From Virgibacillus sp. SK37 (GTDB taxonomy: Bacteria > Bacillota > Bacilli > Bacillales > Amphibacillaceae), in the NCBI RefSeq assembly GCF_000725285.1, contig NZ_CP007161.1, positions 3,634,213-3,698,212 of the forward strand: a stretch of 64,000 nt of DNA, given 5' to 3'. Of the stretch, positions 24,731 through 31,996 are shown one piece after another (within the stretch, counting starts at the first letter, position 1; every line of letters starts with the position of its first letter). A program made the translations under genes and the position numbers. The notes beneath the pieces are model-generated. The model was not told the DNA's origin and made no database searches. It worked only from the letters and a program-made list of their open reading frames with translations.

Positions 24731-25476
24731 TAAAATGGCAAGTGGTCATCTGGTATATCAACTGTATAATTAAGAGGATCTGCAGTGTATGCATATGGGT
24801 CAATTTCCTTTTCTTCTAAAGGCAATTCTACCTCCTCAACTGGTTCAGGAGAAGGTTTTTGAGTTTCCTTCTCAGGTGCGACACCTAGAAAACCTCCACC
24901 AAAAGGATCAATAATTTGCTTTTTATCGCTTTCACTAGGTATGTCGTCTAACTTAGCACCTTGCTTTTTAAGTTCATTTTTTTTCTTAATTAACAGATAC
25001 TCCTGTTGTATCAACTCTTCTTTACTTTGTTGTTTTTTAACTTTATCTTTTTCCCTTCGTCTTATTTTATCTAATTCTAAGGTTGCTTTATCTATATAAG
25101 AAAGACTGTTACTGTAATCTTTATATAAATTTCTTTCAAATCCCGGAATAAATGTTGAATATGTTACAGTGAACTTTTGTTGGTATTTCGTTGATTGATT
25201 TAAATATGCAATAAGTTTGCTCTTATTTTCTTCTAAAATCTTAATGAATAAATTGCCTTTCCTTTTTGGAAAGATAAGATGTAAATTATACCCCACTTCC
25301 GTCTCAGTAAATACTGGATATCCATTTCTGAGAACAGTAAGTAGTTCTGTATCACCTGCTAACTTCAAATCTGGATATTTATTACCATATTTGACTTGTA
25401 CCTGCTTCTTACTCGCCTTATTTACAAAATTAATAATATATTTATATTTTTTATAGTTATCTTTAACCTTTTCCAT
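24730..25476 (-). CDS. SSB-like protein with acidic DDHLPF tail
   Basis: 248 residues. The last residues IPDDHLPF match the SSB C-terminal tip (DDDLPF/DDDIPF) that docks replication and repair partners. It is preceded by a long disordered Pro/Glu stretch (about 180-240) as in SSB proteins. The N-terminal 110 residues are basic and beta-like and do not show an obvious OB-fold signature, so it may be a divergent or analogous ssDNA-binding protein. It follows the replication gene by 20 bp and ends in a terminator. Confidence 0.65.
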   Translation of the reverse strand: MEKVKDNYKKYKYIINFVNKASKKQVQVKYGNKYPDLKLAGDTELLTVLRNGYPVFTETEVGYNLHLIFPKRKGNLFIKILEENKSKLIAYLNQSTKYQQKFTVTYSTFIPGFERNLYKDYSNSLSYIDKATLELDKIRRREKDKVKKQQSKEELIQQEYLLIKKKNELKKQGAKLDDIPSESDKKQIIDPFGGGFLGVAPEKETQKPSPEPVEEVELPLEEKEIDPYAYTADPLNYTVDIPDDHLPF

Positions 25477-25496
25477 CTTTAATCTCCTCCTTTTCG

Positions 25497-26822
25497 CTAA
25501 TATGTTAAATTATCGTCTGATACTTCATATTTATGGTCTATTTTAGATAAGTTGGCAAAAATACGGGCTGAATCCTCACGACTAATTGCCTTACCTGCCT
25601 CGCGCATAACGTCACGTTGCGCTTCCTTGGCCGCCTGTTTGCTTTTCAACTTCCAATCCTTTACGGTATTTTCAGCCTGTTTAAACTTTGGATTTTTGAA
25701 AACATTCTCAAAGTAAGCAGTAGGTTTGCTAATTGGATAGCCTTCTTTTTTAAATAACTTGACAATATTAATACAATCTTCAATTTCACAAATTGAAAGA
25801 TTAGCAGCCTGTTTATCAACAAGCCTGTTAAGGTCTTGCATTTCCTCTTTCCCAAAGAAAAAGGTTAACTCAATTTTCAATGTAAAAAGCAACTTCTTGG
25901 TATTCTCTGAAATGGTTTTGCCTGTTTCAGGAGAAGGTTTTTTAAAATTATCATCATCTAAATTTTGATTTTTATTATTCATGTTATTATATATTTTATT
26001 ATCGTCTTGCGACTCGCTACTACCTTGTTGCGACTCGCTAGTGTCCTGTTGCGACTCGCTACTACCTTGTTGCGACTCGCAACTCTTATTATTCATAAGA
26101 AAGTGTAACAGGCTATCTTCACTAGTGATTTCCTCAACGCATTTGCATTTATCTTTTTTGCAATTGTTTTTGCATTCCGCAACAGGTACATTGTTGCCAT
26201 TTCGTAAAACTGAATATAGTGCTTCTAGGAAATTCATGATTTCTTTGAGAGTATCCTCATATCTTTCGAAGTAATTAGCGTCCCCACCGATACCACGAAC
26301 CACTCTTGTAGTACCATCCATTAATTCTTTTTCCCTTAATTCAGTTGGTATTTTTTCAATGGAACCATTGGAGAACCTTTCAATAATATTCTCCATTTTT
26401 TCAACTGGTTTACTAAATTTAGAGACTTGCTTTTCCTTAGAACTTGCTTGTCTTACTCGTTTAACTACCTTTAGTAAATGTTCTAGTGCAGGTACTTCTT
26501 GTAATGCTAATATGTTTACAAAATCTGTAACGGAATAACGATTGCTAATTTGTGCTACTCTACCAGTCTTGTATGTAATAAAGTTTAATAATGTAAGAAA
26601 TTGAATACTTGTAGAAATTGATGGGTTATCTAGCCTAGACTGCATTCTAATTCTTTTATATCCATTCCAACTTTCTGTATTTTGATTACCTTGAGTTCGT
26701 TTAAGTACTTCATATAACCTGTAAGGTGCGCTTGGCAGACAATATCCCCAACCACTGTCGAAGATATCTTCCATACCTGCTAAACCTTTCTGTTCTAAGT
26801 AAACTATAAATTTATTTGCCAT
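25497..26822 (-). CDS. replication initiation protein with internal repeats
   Basis: About 441 residues from an ATG at 26822 (AAAGGAG upstream). The N-terminal 110 residues look like a winged-helix domain (SISTSIQFLTLLNFITYKTGRVAQI). A Cys-rich CKNNCKKDKCKC segment lies mid-protein. A Ser/Glu/Gln repeat region (about 255-275) is encoded by four 21-bp repeats. The C-terminal 130 residues (SICEIEDCINIVKLFKKEGYPIS) resemble DnaD/replisome-organiser tails. Origin-in-initiator-gene is common in phages, so this is probably the replisome organiser. No helicase gene is seen in the window. Confidence 0.6.
   Translation of the reverse strand: MANKFIVYLEQKGLAGMEDIFDSGWGYCLPSAPYRLYEVLKRTQGNQNTESWNGYKRIRMQSRLDNPSISTSIQFLTLLNFITYKTGRVAQISNRYSVTDFVNILALQEVPALEHLLKVVKRVRQASSKEKQVSKFSKPVEKMENIIERFSNGSIEKIPTELREKELMDGTTRVVRGIGGDANYFERYEDTLKEIMNFLEALYSVLRNGNNVPVAECKNNCKKDKCKCVEEITSEDSLLHFLMNNKSCESQQGSSESQQDTSESQQGSSESQDDNKIYNNMNNKNQNLDDDNFKKPSPETGKTISENTKKLLFTLKIELTFFFGKEEMQDLNRLVDKQAANLSICEIEDCINIVKLFKKEGYPISKPTAYFENVFKNPKFKQAENTVKDWKLKSKQAAKEAQRDVMREAGKAISREDSARIFANLSKIDHKYEVSDDNLTY
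25945..26083. other. candidate prophage replication origin (iterons + AT-rich)
   Basis: Four direct repeats sharing TTGCGACTCGC start at 26007, 26028, 26049 and 26070, an exact 21-bp phase (two helical turns). They lie inside the replication gene. An almost pure A/T stretch (about 25945-26005) adjoins them and could be the unwinding element. Confidence 0.55.
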
Positions 26823-26929
26823 ATCAATCACTCTCCTTTCCCGTTTAAAAATCAAGGTTTGGAGTGTGGATAGTGTTGTGTAAGTATGTAATAATTTGTA
26901 TTGTTAATTCCTTGTTAATGGCATTTTTA

Positions 26930-27346
26930 CTATCTATTTGGATTATTGAAGTAGTCTACTAACCTTTTACAACCGTTTCTATAATCCTCTATAATTTTAC
27001 TATTTTCATGTCCTAAACTTCTGCGATAATCATAGACATTTGAAGCCATCCAATAAGCATGAGCAAGTAATCCGTTAAAGCATTGTTCGTAAGTTATTTG
27101 CTCTCTTTTTGTTTCGAATAGTTCTCTATAATGCTTTTTATTGAAATGATGGTAAGCGAATGAGAATAGTTCATCTATATCACTTAGTGTCATTTCTGCT
27201 CTATCCCAGAAGTTCGCTAAATTTGAATAAGTTACTTTGAATGAAAAGTTATATTTTTCTTTGTCAAATCCGATAGTCTCTATACGGTAGTAAAGACCGT
27301 CTATCTGACAGAAAAATGTTTTATGATCATGATTATATCCTAACAT
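26930..27346 (-). CDS. hypothetical early prophage protein
   Basis: About 138 residues from an ATG at 27346 (GAAGGAGGTG upstream); the upstream in-frame part to 27397 lies in leader C. Aromatic and His-rich helical protein (AYHHFNKKHYRELF; YDYRRSLGHENSK), not recognised. Confidence 0.5.
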   Translation of the reverse strand: MLGYNHDHKTFFCQIDGLYYRIETIGFDKEKYNFSFKVTYSNLANFWDRAEMTLSDIDELFSFAYHHFNKKHYRELFETKREQITYEQCFNGLLAHAYWMASNVYDYRRSLGHENSKIIEDYRNGCKRLVDYFNNPNR

Positions 27347-27415
27347 TTTGCAACACCTCCTTCGTGCTTTTGCACGTGCTGTCTTTAGGAAAACCAAGTC
27401 TGTCTGAAGGTGTAA
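27347..27415 (-). promoter_or_regulatory. repeated intercistronic leader, copy C
   Basis: Order: ACACCTTC anti-ribosome-site, AGACAGA, AAGACAGCAC, hairpin CGTGC-AAAA-GCACG, then GAAGGAGGTGT and ATG. ACACCTTC pairs with the ribosome site over about 8 bp. It begins just after the stop of the 51-aa gene. Confidence 0.6.
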
Positions 27416-27422
27416 GTATTAA

Positions 27423-27578
27423 TCAATCAGTTGGAAACTGTTCATTGTGATAAAGAACAGTCATATCATAGTGAGTTTCTAAATCCATTGCTTCTTGAAA
27501 AGTGTCATTACACTTTAATTCGTCTGCTTGTTTGTAGAGAGCAGTAACCCTTTCTTTTAATTCTTTTAATAATTCCAT
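27423..27578 (-). CDS. 51-residue hypothetical protein
   Basis: A short ORF (starts MELLKELKERVTALYKQADE) with an optimal CGGAGGTG 8 bases before the ATG. Helical, acidic, with no membrane segment. It lies between leaders D and C, each controlling one neighbour, which supports it as a real gene. Not recognised. Confidence 0.6.
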   Translation of the reverse strand: MELLKELKERVTALYKQADELKCNDTFQEAMDLETHYDMTVLYHNEQFPTD

Positions 27579-27629
27579 TTATATCACCTCCGTGCTGTCT
27601 GTTGTAATTCCAATCTGTCGGAGGTGCGC
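27579..27629 (-). promoter_or_regulatory. repeated intercistronic leader, copy D
   Basis: Order: CACCTCCG, ACAGA, ACAGACAGCA, then CGGAGGTG and ATG. CACCTCCG and CGGAGGTG form a perfect 8-bp stem that would bury the whole ribosome-binding site. Shortest and clearest copy. Confidence 0.6.
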
Positions 27630-27634
27630 AGTAC

Positions 27635-27931
27635 TTAATTATCTAAGTCAATTTCTTCGTCTTGTAAACCTTTTGGAGACTGAACAACTTCCCAACCTTG
27701 TAATAATAACTTAGGCAGTTTGTTCTTTGTTCCAAAGCGGCTGACCTTTTCAAACTTATAGAACTCTCCATTTTTCTTTCTGAGAATGTAATATTGATGA
27801 CCGTTGTATTGGTTGCTCTTAAAGAAGTTTGTAATGTATCCTTCCTCCTGTAATTCTGTTTTGCTTTTCGCCCAATGCTTACTGCTTTCTACAACTTCAC
27901 CTGTTTTGTAATTTGGATAATACTTAGGCAT
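27635..27931 (-). CDS. hypothetical small prophage protein
   Basis: About 98 residues from an ATG at 27931 (AAAGGAG upstream). Basic, with beta-like segments (HQYYILRKKNGEFYKFEKVSR), not recognised. Confidence 0.5.
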   Translation of the reverse strand: MPKYYPNYKTGEVVESSKHWAKSKTELQEEGYITNFFKSNQYNGHQYYILRKKNGEFYKFEKVSRFGTKNKLPKLLLQGWEVVQSPKGLQDEEIDLDN

Positions 27932-28044
27932 ATGTACCAACTCCTTTCGTTTGTATATCTACAGTTACATATCTGATATTGATTTCCTGCATAAATTATT
28001 AAGAATTTAAAATAAATTTAAGGGGATATAAATCCCCTATAAAG

Positions 28045-28329
28045 TTAAATCCAACCTTTGTCTTTAGCACTCTCGATATTTTTCATAAAGTCTCTAGCGT
28101 GCAACATATAGAAATCAATTTCCTTTCTATTCTTACTTGTAAATATAGAGTTGATAGAACCTTGTAAGTTCTCTAATTGACTTCCTTCTAGGTTGTACTT
28201 ATCAATGAAGTTACTAATCTCAATTATATATACCTCCTTCAGTGCCAAAATACCTTTTTCAACTTGTAACTCTTCCATAATACCTACAATCATTTCTTTT
28301 TCTTTACTTACAAATTTAATTTGTGTCAT
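28045..28329 (-). CDS. hypothetical small prophage protein, first early gene
   Basis: 94 residues, helical, acidic, not recognised. GGAAAAGGAG precedes the ATG. It is the first gene after the second duplicated regulatory block and hence probably the first gene of the leftward early transcript. A weak hairpin AGGGGAT/ATCCCCT (28021-28038) follows its stop. Confidence 0.55.
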   Translation of the reverse strand: MTQIKFVSKEKEMIVGIMEELQVEKGILALKEVYIIEISNFIDKYNLEGSQLENLQGSINSIFTSKNRKEIDFYMLHARDFMKNIESAKDKGWI

Positions 28330-28404
28330 TTCGCATCACTCTCCTTTTCCCATTTTGTATGACACTAGACTGACAAGTTCCTTTACTCTTTTCTTTTGTT
28401 TCAG

Positions 28405-28481
28405 TCTTTCTACATGTAGAATTAGATTTCAAAATTCATTCTCCTGCTATTTTCTTAATAAAAAATGAAGAAATTTTAAAT
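28405..28481 (-). promoter_or_regulatory. duplicated early regulatory block, copy 2
   Basis: Same 77-bp block as at 23773-23849, sharing 32 identical bases (28450-28481). It contains a perfect 14-bp palindrome TTCTACATGTAGAA (28408-28421) beside TTGAAA. A terminator-like hairpin (GGGGAGTGATTTCCCC) adjoins it. Confidence 0.5.
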
Positions 28482-28498
28482 AAAAAATGGAGGGGAAA

Positions 28499-28573
28499 TC
28501 ACTCCCCACCAACAGCATATTTATGAGCAATTATTCTCGTCCTCTTTGATAATAACTTATGGTAAAATACCAT
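28499..28573 (-). CDS. 24-residue peptide in the early/lysogeny divergent region
   Basis: A tiny ORF (MVFYHKLLSKRTRII then AHKYAVGGE) with a weak GGAAT ribosome site, ending in a hairpin GGGGA/TCCCC followed by T-rich sequence. Very basic and amphipathic. It lies divergently from the 28634 gene. Possible roles are a regulatory peptide or an mRNA leader. Weak start, strong terminator: moderate support. Confidence 0.35.
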   Translation of the reverse strand: MVFYHKLLSKRTRIIAHKYAVGGE

Positions 28574-28633
28574 TAAAGCATTCCATAATATAACTGAAAT
28601 GTGATATTATACAGTAGACTTGGAGGCGATAAA

Positions 28634-28933
28634 GTGGATATATTATTTGAACAACATTTAATTAGAGTAATAAGCGGAGTAATGGCTGATGATTTTAGAA
28701 GTGACTATCAGGGTGATAACTGGAAATTAATTAATGAGTTCGAAGAGAATCTTGGCAGATTAGAATCTATAAGTGAAGGTATGGAAAGTATCGAATTAGA
28801 ACATATGTATCAAGAAATTATTCAGGATTGTCCTATGTTTCAGGACAATGAACAATGGACTTCTTTAAAATCTGCTATTGAGTTTTACAATCTTTCTATA
28901 CGTGGAGAAGAATATAGATCTTGGGATAAATAA
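28634..28933 (+). CDS. small acidic plus-strand protein next to integrase
   Basis: 99 residues from GTG at 28634 with GGAGGCG 6 bases upstream; the in-frame GTG at 28601 precedes a TATTAT -10 and is less likely. Acidic and helical, no HTH visible. It is the only plus-strand gene besides the recombinase, in the place where a lysogeny regulator is expected. Possible roles are immunity, an excision factor or a repressor partner; not recognised. Confidence 0.6.
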   Translation: MDILFEQHLIRVISGVMADDFRSDYQGDNWKLINEFEENLGRLESISEGMESIELEHMYQEIIQDCPMFQDNEQWTSLKSAIEFYNLSIRGEEYRSWDK

Positions 28934-28934
28934 G

Positions 28935-28957
28935 CGACTCTTATAGTCGTTTTTTTA
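28935..28957 (+). terminator. intrinsic terminator
   Basis: CGACT/AGTCG hairpin with a 5-base loop and TTTTTTT. It separates the small plus-strand gene from the recombinase. Confidence 0.8.
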
Positions 28958-28974
28958 TATAAGTATATTTGGTA

Positions 28975-29028
28975 TGTACTACAGGCCTGTTTTTAGTAGT
29001 ATAATGTAATTAAACATCTACTAAAAAC
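28975..29028 (+). promoter_or_regulatory. recombinase promoter inside an 11-bp inverted repeat
   Basis: Perfect arms GTTTTTAGTAG (28989-28999) and CTACTAAAAAC (29018-29028) flank TATAAT at 29000-29005. A weak -35 TGTACT lies 19 bases upstream. A protein binding both arms would directly control the recombinase. Confidence 0.6.
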
Positions 29029-29038
29029 GGGGGATACT

Positions 29039-30673
29039 ATGGCTAATAATGATATTCTAAAAAATGTTGAATTTATATATGGCTATATAAGAAGGTCTAG
29101 GCAAGATATTCAAAGAGAACGAAGAGTGGAAGAAGATACATTAGCACAACAAAGAGACTTAATAACAGGACTACTGAAAGAACATTATGATCATATTGCT
29201 TGGCGATTATTTGAAGAACTAGGTAGTGGTGCAGATGAAATCGAGGGTCGTCCCGTGTTTAAAAATATCATTAACGAAATAGAAAATGACTACGAACGAG
29301 GAACAGTGGCTTTTTGTGTCAAAGAAATATCCCGTCTAGGTCGTGGTAGTTATACTCAAATGGGTTTCTTGCTAGACTTGTTGCAACAGAAAGAAATATA
29401 TGTAATTACCCCTATGAAAATTTACAATCCAAATAACGAAGACGATTTAAGGTATTTAAAGTTCAATATGTTTATGGCGAATCAGGAGTACGACATGATT
29501 AAAAGCCGTATGGTCAATGCGCGTTTGTCTTACTCGAAGGCTGGAAAATGGATGACTGGGGGTGGGGGGATCCCTGACGGCTATATATTTAATCCTAAAA
29601 CGCAGAAGTTAGAGATTGACGAAGATAGGGCATGGATTATTCAAAAGATATTTGACCTATATGTTAATGAAAGAATCGGTTACAATGCTATTAGTACTAG
29701 AATGGATAGAGAAGGTATTCTGACTGCAACAGGTAAGCAATATTGGAAACCCACGCATGTAAGAAAAATCTTATTAAACCCAGTTTATAAAGGAACGGTT
29801 AGATTTAATGAAACAAAAATGATTACCGTAAATGGCAAGAAGAAAAAAGTAAAAAGGAATCCAGAGGAAGTAATAATAGTGGATAATGCACACCCTGCAA
29901 TTATTAATGAGGATACCTTTGAAAAGGCAGGACTAATTATGGAAGAGAATCGAAAAAGCCCAAAAGTAAGACTAGACTTTGAGCCTCATTCCTTAGCAGG
30001 TTTGATAGTGTGCGATTCTTGTAGTAATAAAATGCAAAGACAATATAGTGTACAGAAATACAAAAAGCAAAGTGGTGATATATCTACCTATCATAAAGAG
30101 TTTATACAGTGTTTAGGATGTAAAGTATATATGAGGTACAGAGCCGTTGAAGATGAAATACTAAGAATACTAGAAGAAGACTTTATTAAGGTAGAAGAGA
30201 ACATTCTCCGTTCCCGTTTAGAAGGATTAATTGATATTGAAAATGCAAGACAACGGAAACAATTAGACCCTACTGATAGAGTGGAAATTCTTGAGGGGAA
30301 ATTGAAGAAAGCAAATGCTAAAATGAAGAATTTTATTAATATGCATGCAGAAGAAAAAATGACTGAAGAAGAATATATAGAAAACCGAAATGACTTACTA
30401 AAAGAAATGGAGGATATTAATGAGCAAATTGATTTCTTTCGTAAAGAAACACAAAAGGAGCAGATTAAGGGATTGAATGTAGAAAATATTCAAGAAGGAT
30501 TTAAAAATGTCCTTCATTTATACAAAAATGGTGAACTTTCTAGAGGCGAAAAGAACGAGTTGCTAAGGGGAATGTTTGACTATATTATTTTGAAAAAGAC
30601 TGGTAAAGGAAAATTTGATTTACATGCTTATTTAAAACCGAGTATGCTGTTGGAAAATTCAACTCTCCATTAA
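29039..30673 (+). CDS. large serine recombinase (SprA-like integrase)
   Basis: 544 residues. The resolvase domain starts YGYIRRSRQD with the catalytic Ser at residue 20, and contains the VKEISRLGRG catalytic arginine motif. The recombinase domain follows (GIPDGYIFNPKTQ; GYNAISTRMDREGI). Next is a zinc ribbon of two CxxC pairs (LIVCDSCSNK; FIQCLGCKVY) and a coiled coil (about 385-470), then a C-terminal tail. The length nearly equals SPbeta SprA (545 aa). It integrates and, with a directionality factor, excises the prophage. Its 3' end is about 65 bp from the junction with prkA. No directionality factor is recognised in the window. Confidence 0.93.
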   Translation: MANNDILKNVEFIYGYIRRSRQDIQRERRVEEDTLAQQRDLITGLLKEHYDHIAWRLFEELGSGADEIEGRPVFKNIINEIENDYERGTVAFCVKEISRLGRGSYTQMGFLLDLLQQKEIYVITPMKIYNPNNEDDLRYLKFNMFMANQEYDMIKSRMVNARLSYSKAGKWMTGGGGIPDGYIFNPKTQKLEIDEDRAWIIQKIFDLYVNERIGYNAISTRMDREGILTATGKQYWKPTHVRKILLNPVYKGTVRFNETKMITVNGKKKKVKRNPEEVIIVDNAHPAIINEDTFEKAGLIMEENRKSPKVRLDFEPHSLAGLIVCDSCSNKMQRQYSVQKYKKQSGDISTYHKEFIQCLGCKVYMRYRAVEDEILRILEEDFIKVEENILRSRLEGLIDIENARQRKQLDPTDRVEILEGKLKKANAKMKNFINMHAEEKMTEEEYIENRNDLLKEMEDINEQIDFFRKETQKEQIKGLNVENIQEGFKNVLHLYKNGELSRGEKNELLRGMFDYIILKKTGKGKFDLHAYLKPSMLLENSTLH

Positions 30674-30690
30674 TTGGGGAGTTTTTTTAT
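30661..30690 (+). terminator. recombinase terminator
   Basis: AACTCTCC/GGGGAGTT hairpin followed by TTTTTTTATT, overlapping the recombinase stop. Confidence 0.8.
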
Positions 30691-30736
30691 TATTTTGGAA
30701 ATAATTTGGAGTTATCCACATATTATTTAGTATATA

Positions 30737-31615
30737 TCATATAACAACCAATTCATCTGCTGAAATCAACGCAAATCTGCCTGCTTTAAAATTCCCTTCC
30801 TGCGTTAATGAAAGCAAATGCCAAAGGAATTTCTCGTCACATTTAAGCATCTCCTGAAATTCCATCATCCCACGGTTTGCTTTATTCAGTTCACCATCAA
30901 AGCGGTAGGCTCGCGGATCAGATTCGGATCCAAATTCAGCAATAGTTGAGAAATCAATACTTCCAGTTAGATCCGCAATATCCTGTGATTTCGGATCAGA
31001 CGGACTAAAGGTTCCAATTCCCACTCGTTTGTCCTCGGAAAAGAAAATTCGTTCGACCTGCACATCCTCCATACGCCCTCCGTATTCTTTTTCCAAACGC
31101 ATGGTATTCAACGGCGATAAGTTTCCTTCGATACGAATGCCATATTCCTCAAAAAAGTCCTTCCGCAGGTGTTGGGGGATCAAGTGTAGCGGGTCCTCAT
31201 GCATCGGGCAACCTTTAATAGCATAGACAGCACCCTCATCTGTCCGGGAATATTGTTCCAGACCCCTCTTAAGCATAGTAACAATGGTAGATTTTCCACC
31301 ACTCACTGGTCCCATGAGTAAGAGGATTCGCTTTCGGACGTCCAACCGTTTAGCGGCAGGATGGAAATACTCTTCTACCAGTTTTTCAATCGCTTCCTCC
31401 AGCCCAAAAATTTCTTCCCCAAAAAAGTGGTACATTCGCTTACCGTCTCTTTCCGTTAGTCCGGAGCTTTTAATCATATTATAAACACGAGAATGAGCTG
31501 TTTGGGCAACTTCTGGTCTCTCTTTCACAATATCTAAATAATCCGCGAACGTGCCTTCCCAATTCAACTTTCTTTCTTCTTCTCGATAACTTTTCATTTT
31601 ATTTAATATACTCAT
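30737..31615 (-). pseudogene. prkA: prkA, N-terminal part, interrupted by the prophage
   Basis: 292 residues from an ATG at 31615 (GGAGGGTG upstream). They match the start of sporulation-associated PrkA (usually about 631 aa): EGTFADYLDIVKERP, HSRVYNMI, Walker A GPVSGGKST (about residue 102-110), and RFALISADELVV. The reading then runs into one prophage-derived codon (Ile) and a stop, where intact PrkA continues (VAHTNE in B. subtilis, as I recall it). The C-terminal half should lie beyond the left end of the prophage. As it stands the protein lacks part of the AAA+ fold and the kinase-like C-terminal domain. It may be restored by excision. Confidence 0.88.
30741..30775. other. prophage attachment site (right junction) in prkA
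   Basis: Coding similarity to prkA stops inside minus-strand GCAGATGAATTGGTTGTT; immediately beyond it is AT-rich non-coding sequence leading to the recombinase. The strand-exchange dinucleotide lies within or just before this stretch. The exact core needs the other junction. Confidence 0.7.
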
Positions 31616-31649
31616 GTAAACACCCTCCATTAAGGTCGCGGTTTATTAA

Positions 31650-31678
31650 ATCATATGCAGGCTATTACCTTTCCATGC
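31650..31678 (-). promoter_or_regulatory. sigma-E-like promoter of prkA
   Basis: Minus-strand GCATGGA, 14 bases, CATATGAT, about 35 bases upstream of the prkA ATG. This is close to mother-cell sigma-E promoters (-10 CATACAAT-like), and prkA is sigma-E controlled in B. subtilis. Confidence 0.5.
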
Positions 31679-31710
31679 CTGTTTGTTTTTTCTCGAACCA
31701 GAGGGGAAGA

Positions 31711-31960
31711 GCAAAAATGTAAACGCGCGTAAGTATGGAAGACAAACGAACCCTGGCCCCACTGGGACTAGGATGGTACTACGGATTCTCGCCTCATCAG
31801 AGACCGTTTAAGTCATGCTGGCCTCTGACAAGCTTAAGCAAAGATTTGCAGGGAAGTCTTTTGGTCATGTAGAGTTGTTACATAAGAACTAGAGAAGGAT
31901 AAGAGCTAAACCTGAACGGGTTAATCCACACCTAAATTTTATTTAAACAAATAGAAAACA
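31711..31960. other. structured non-coding block
   Basis: About 250 bp without an ORF. It contains complementary segments TCAGAG (31797) and CTCTGA (31823), and interleaved GTTTAAG (31806) and CTTAAGC (31833), a pseudoknot-like arrangement. GC is higher than in flanking spacers. It reads like the non-coding end of an insertion element (for example the leader of an IS110-type element) left without its transposase, or an unrecognised RNA. No promoter or terminator was identified with certainty. Confidence 0.35.
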
Positions 31961-31996
31961 CGAATCATTCAAAAATGACCCGTGTTCATTAAGCTT

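Noticed and set aside
31771-31800. T-box antiterminator (GGATGGTACTACGG)
   Set aside because: No specifier stem and no plus-strand gene downstream.
31780-31803. Hammerhead ribozyme core on the minus strand (CTGATGA...GAA)
   Set aside because: Stem II and the conserved GAAA(n)UH elements do not form.
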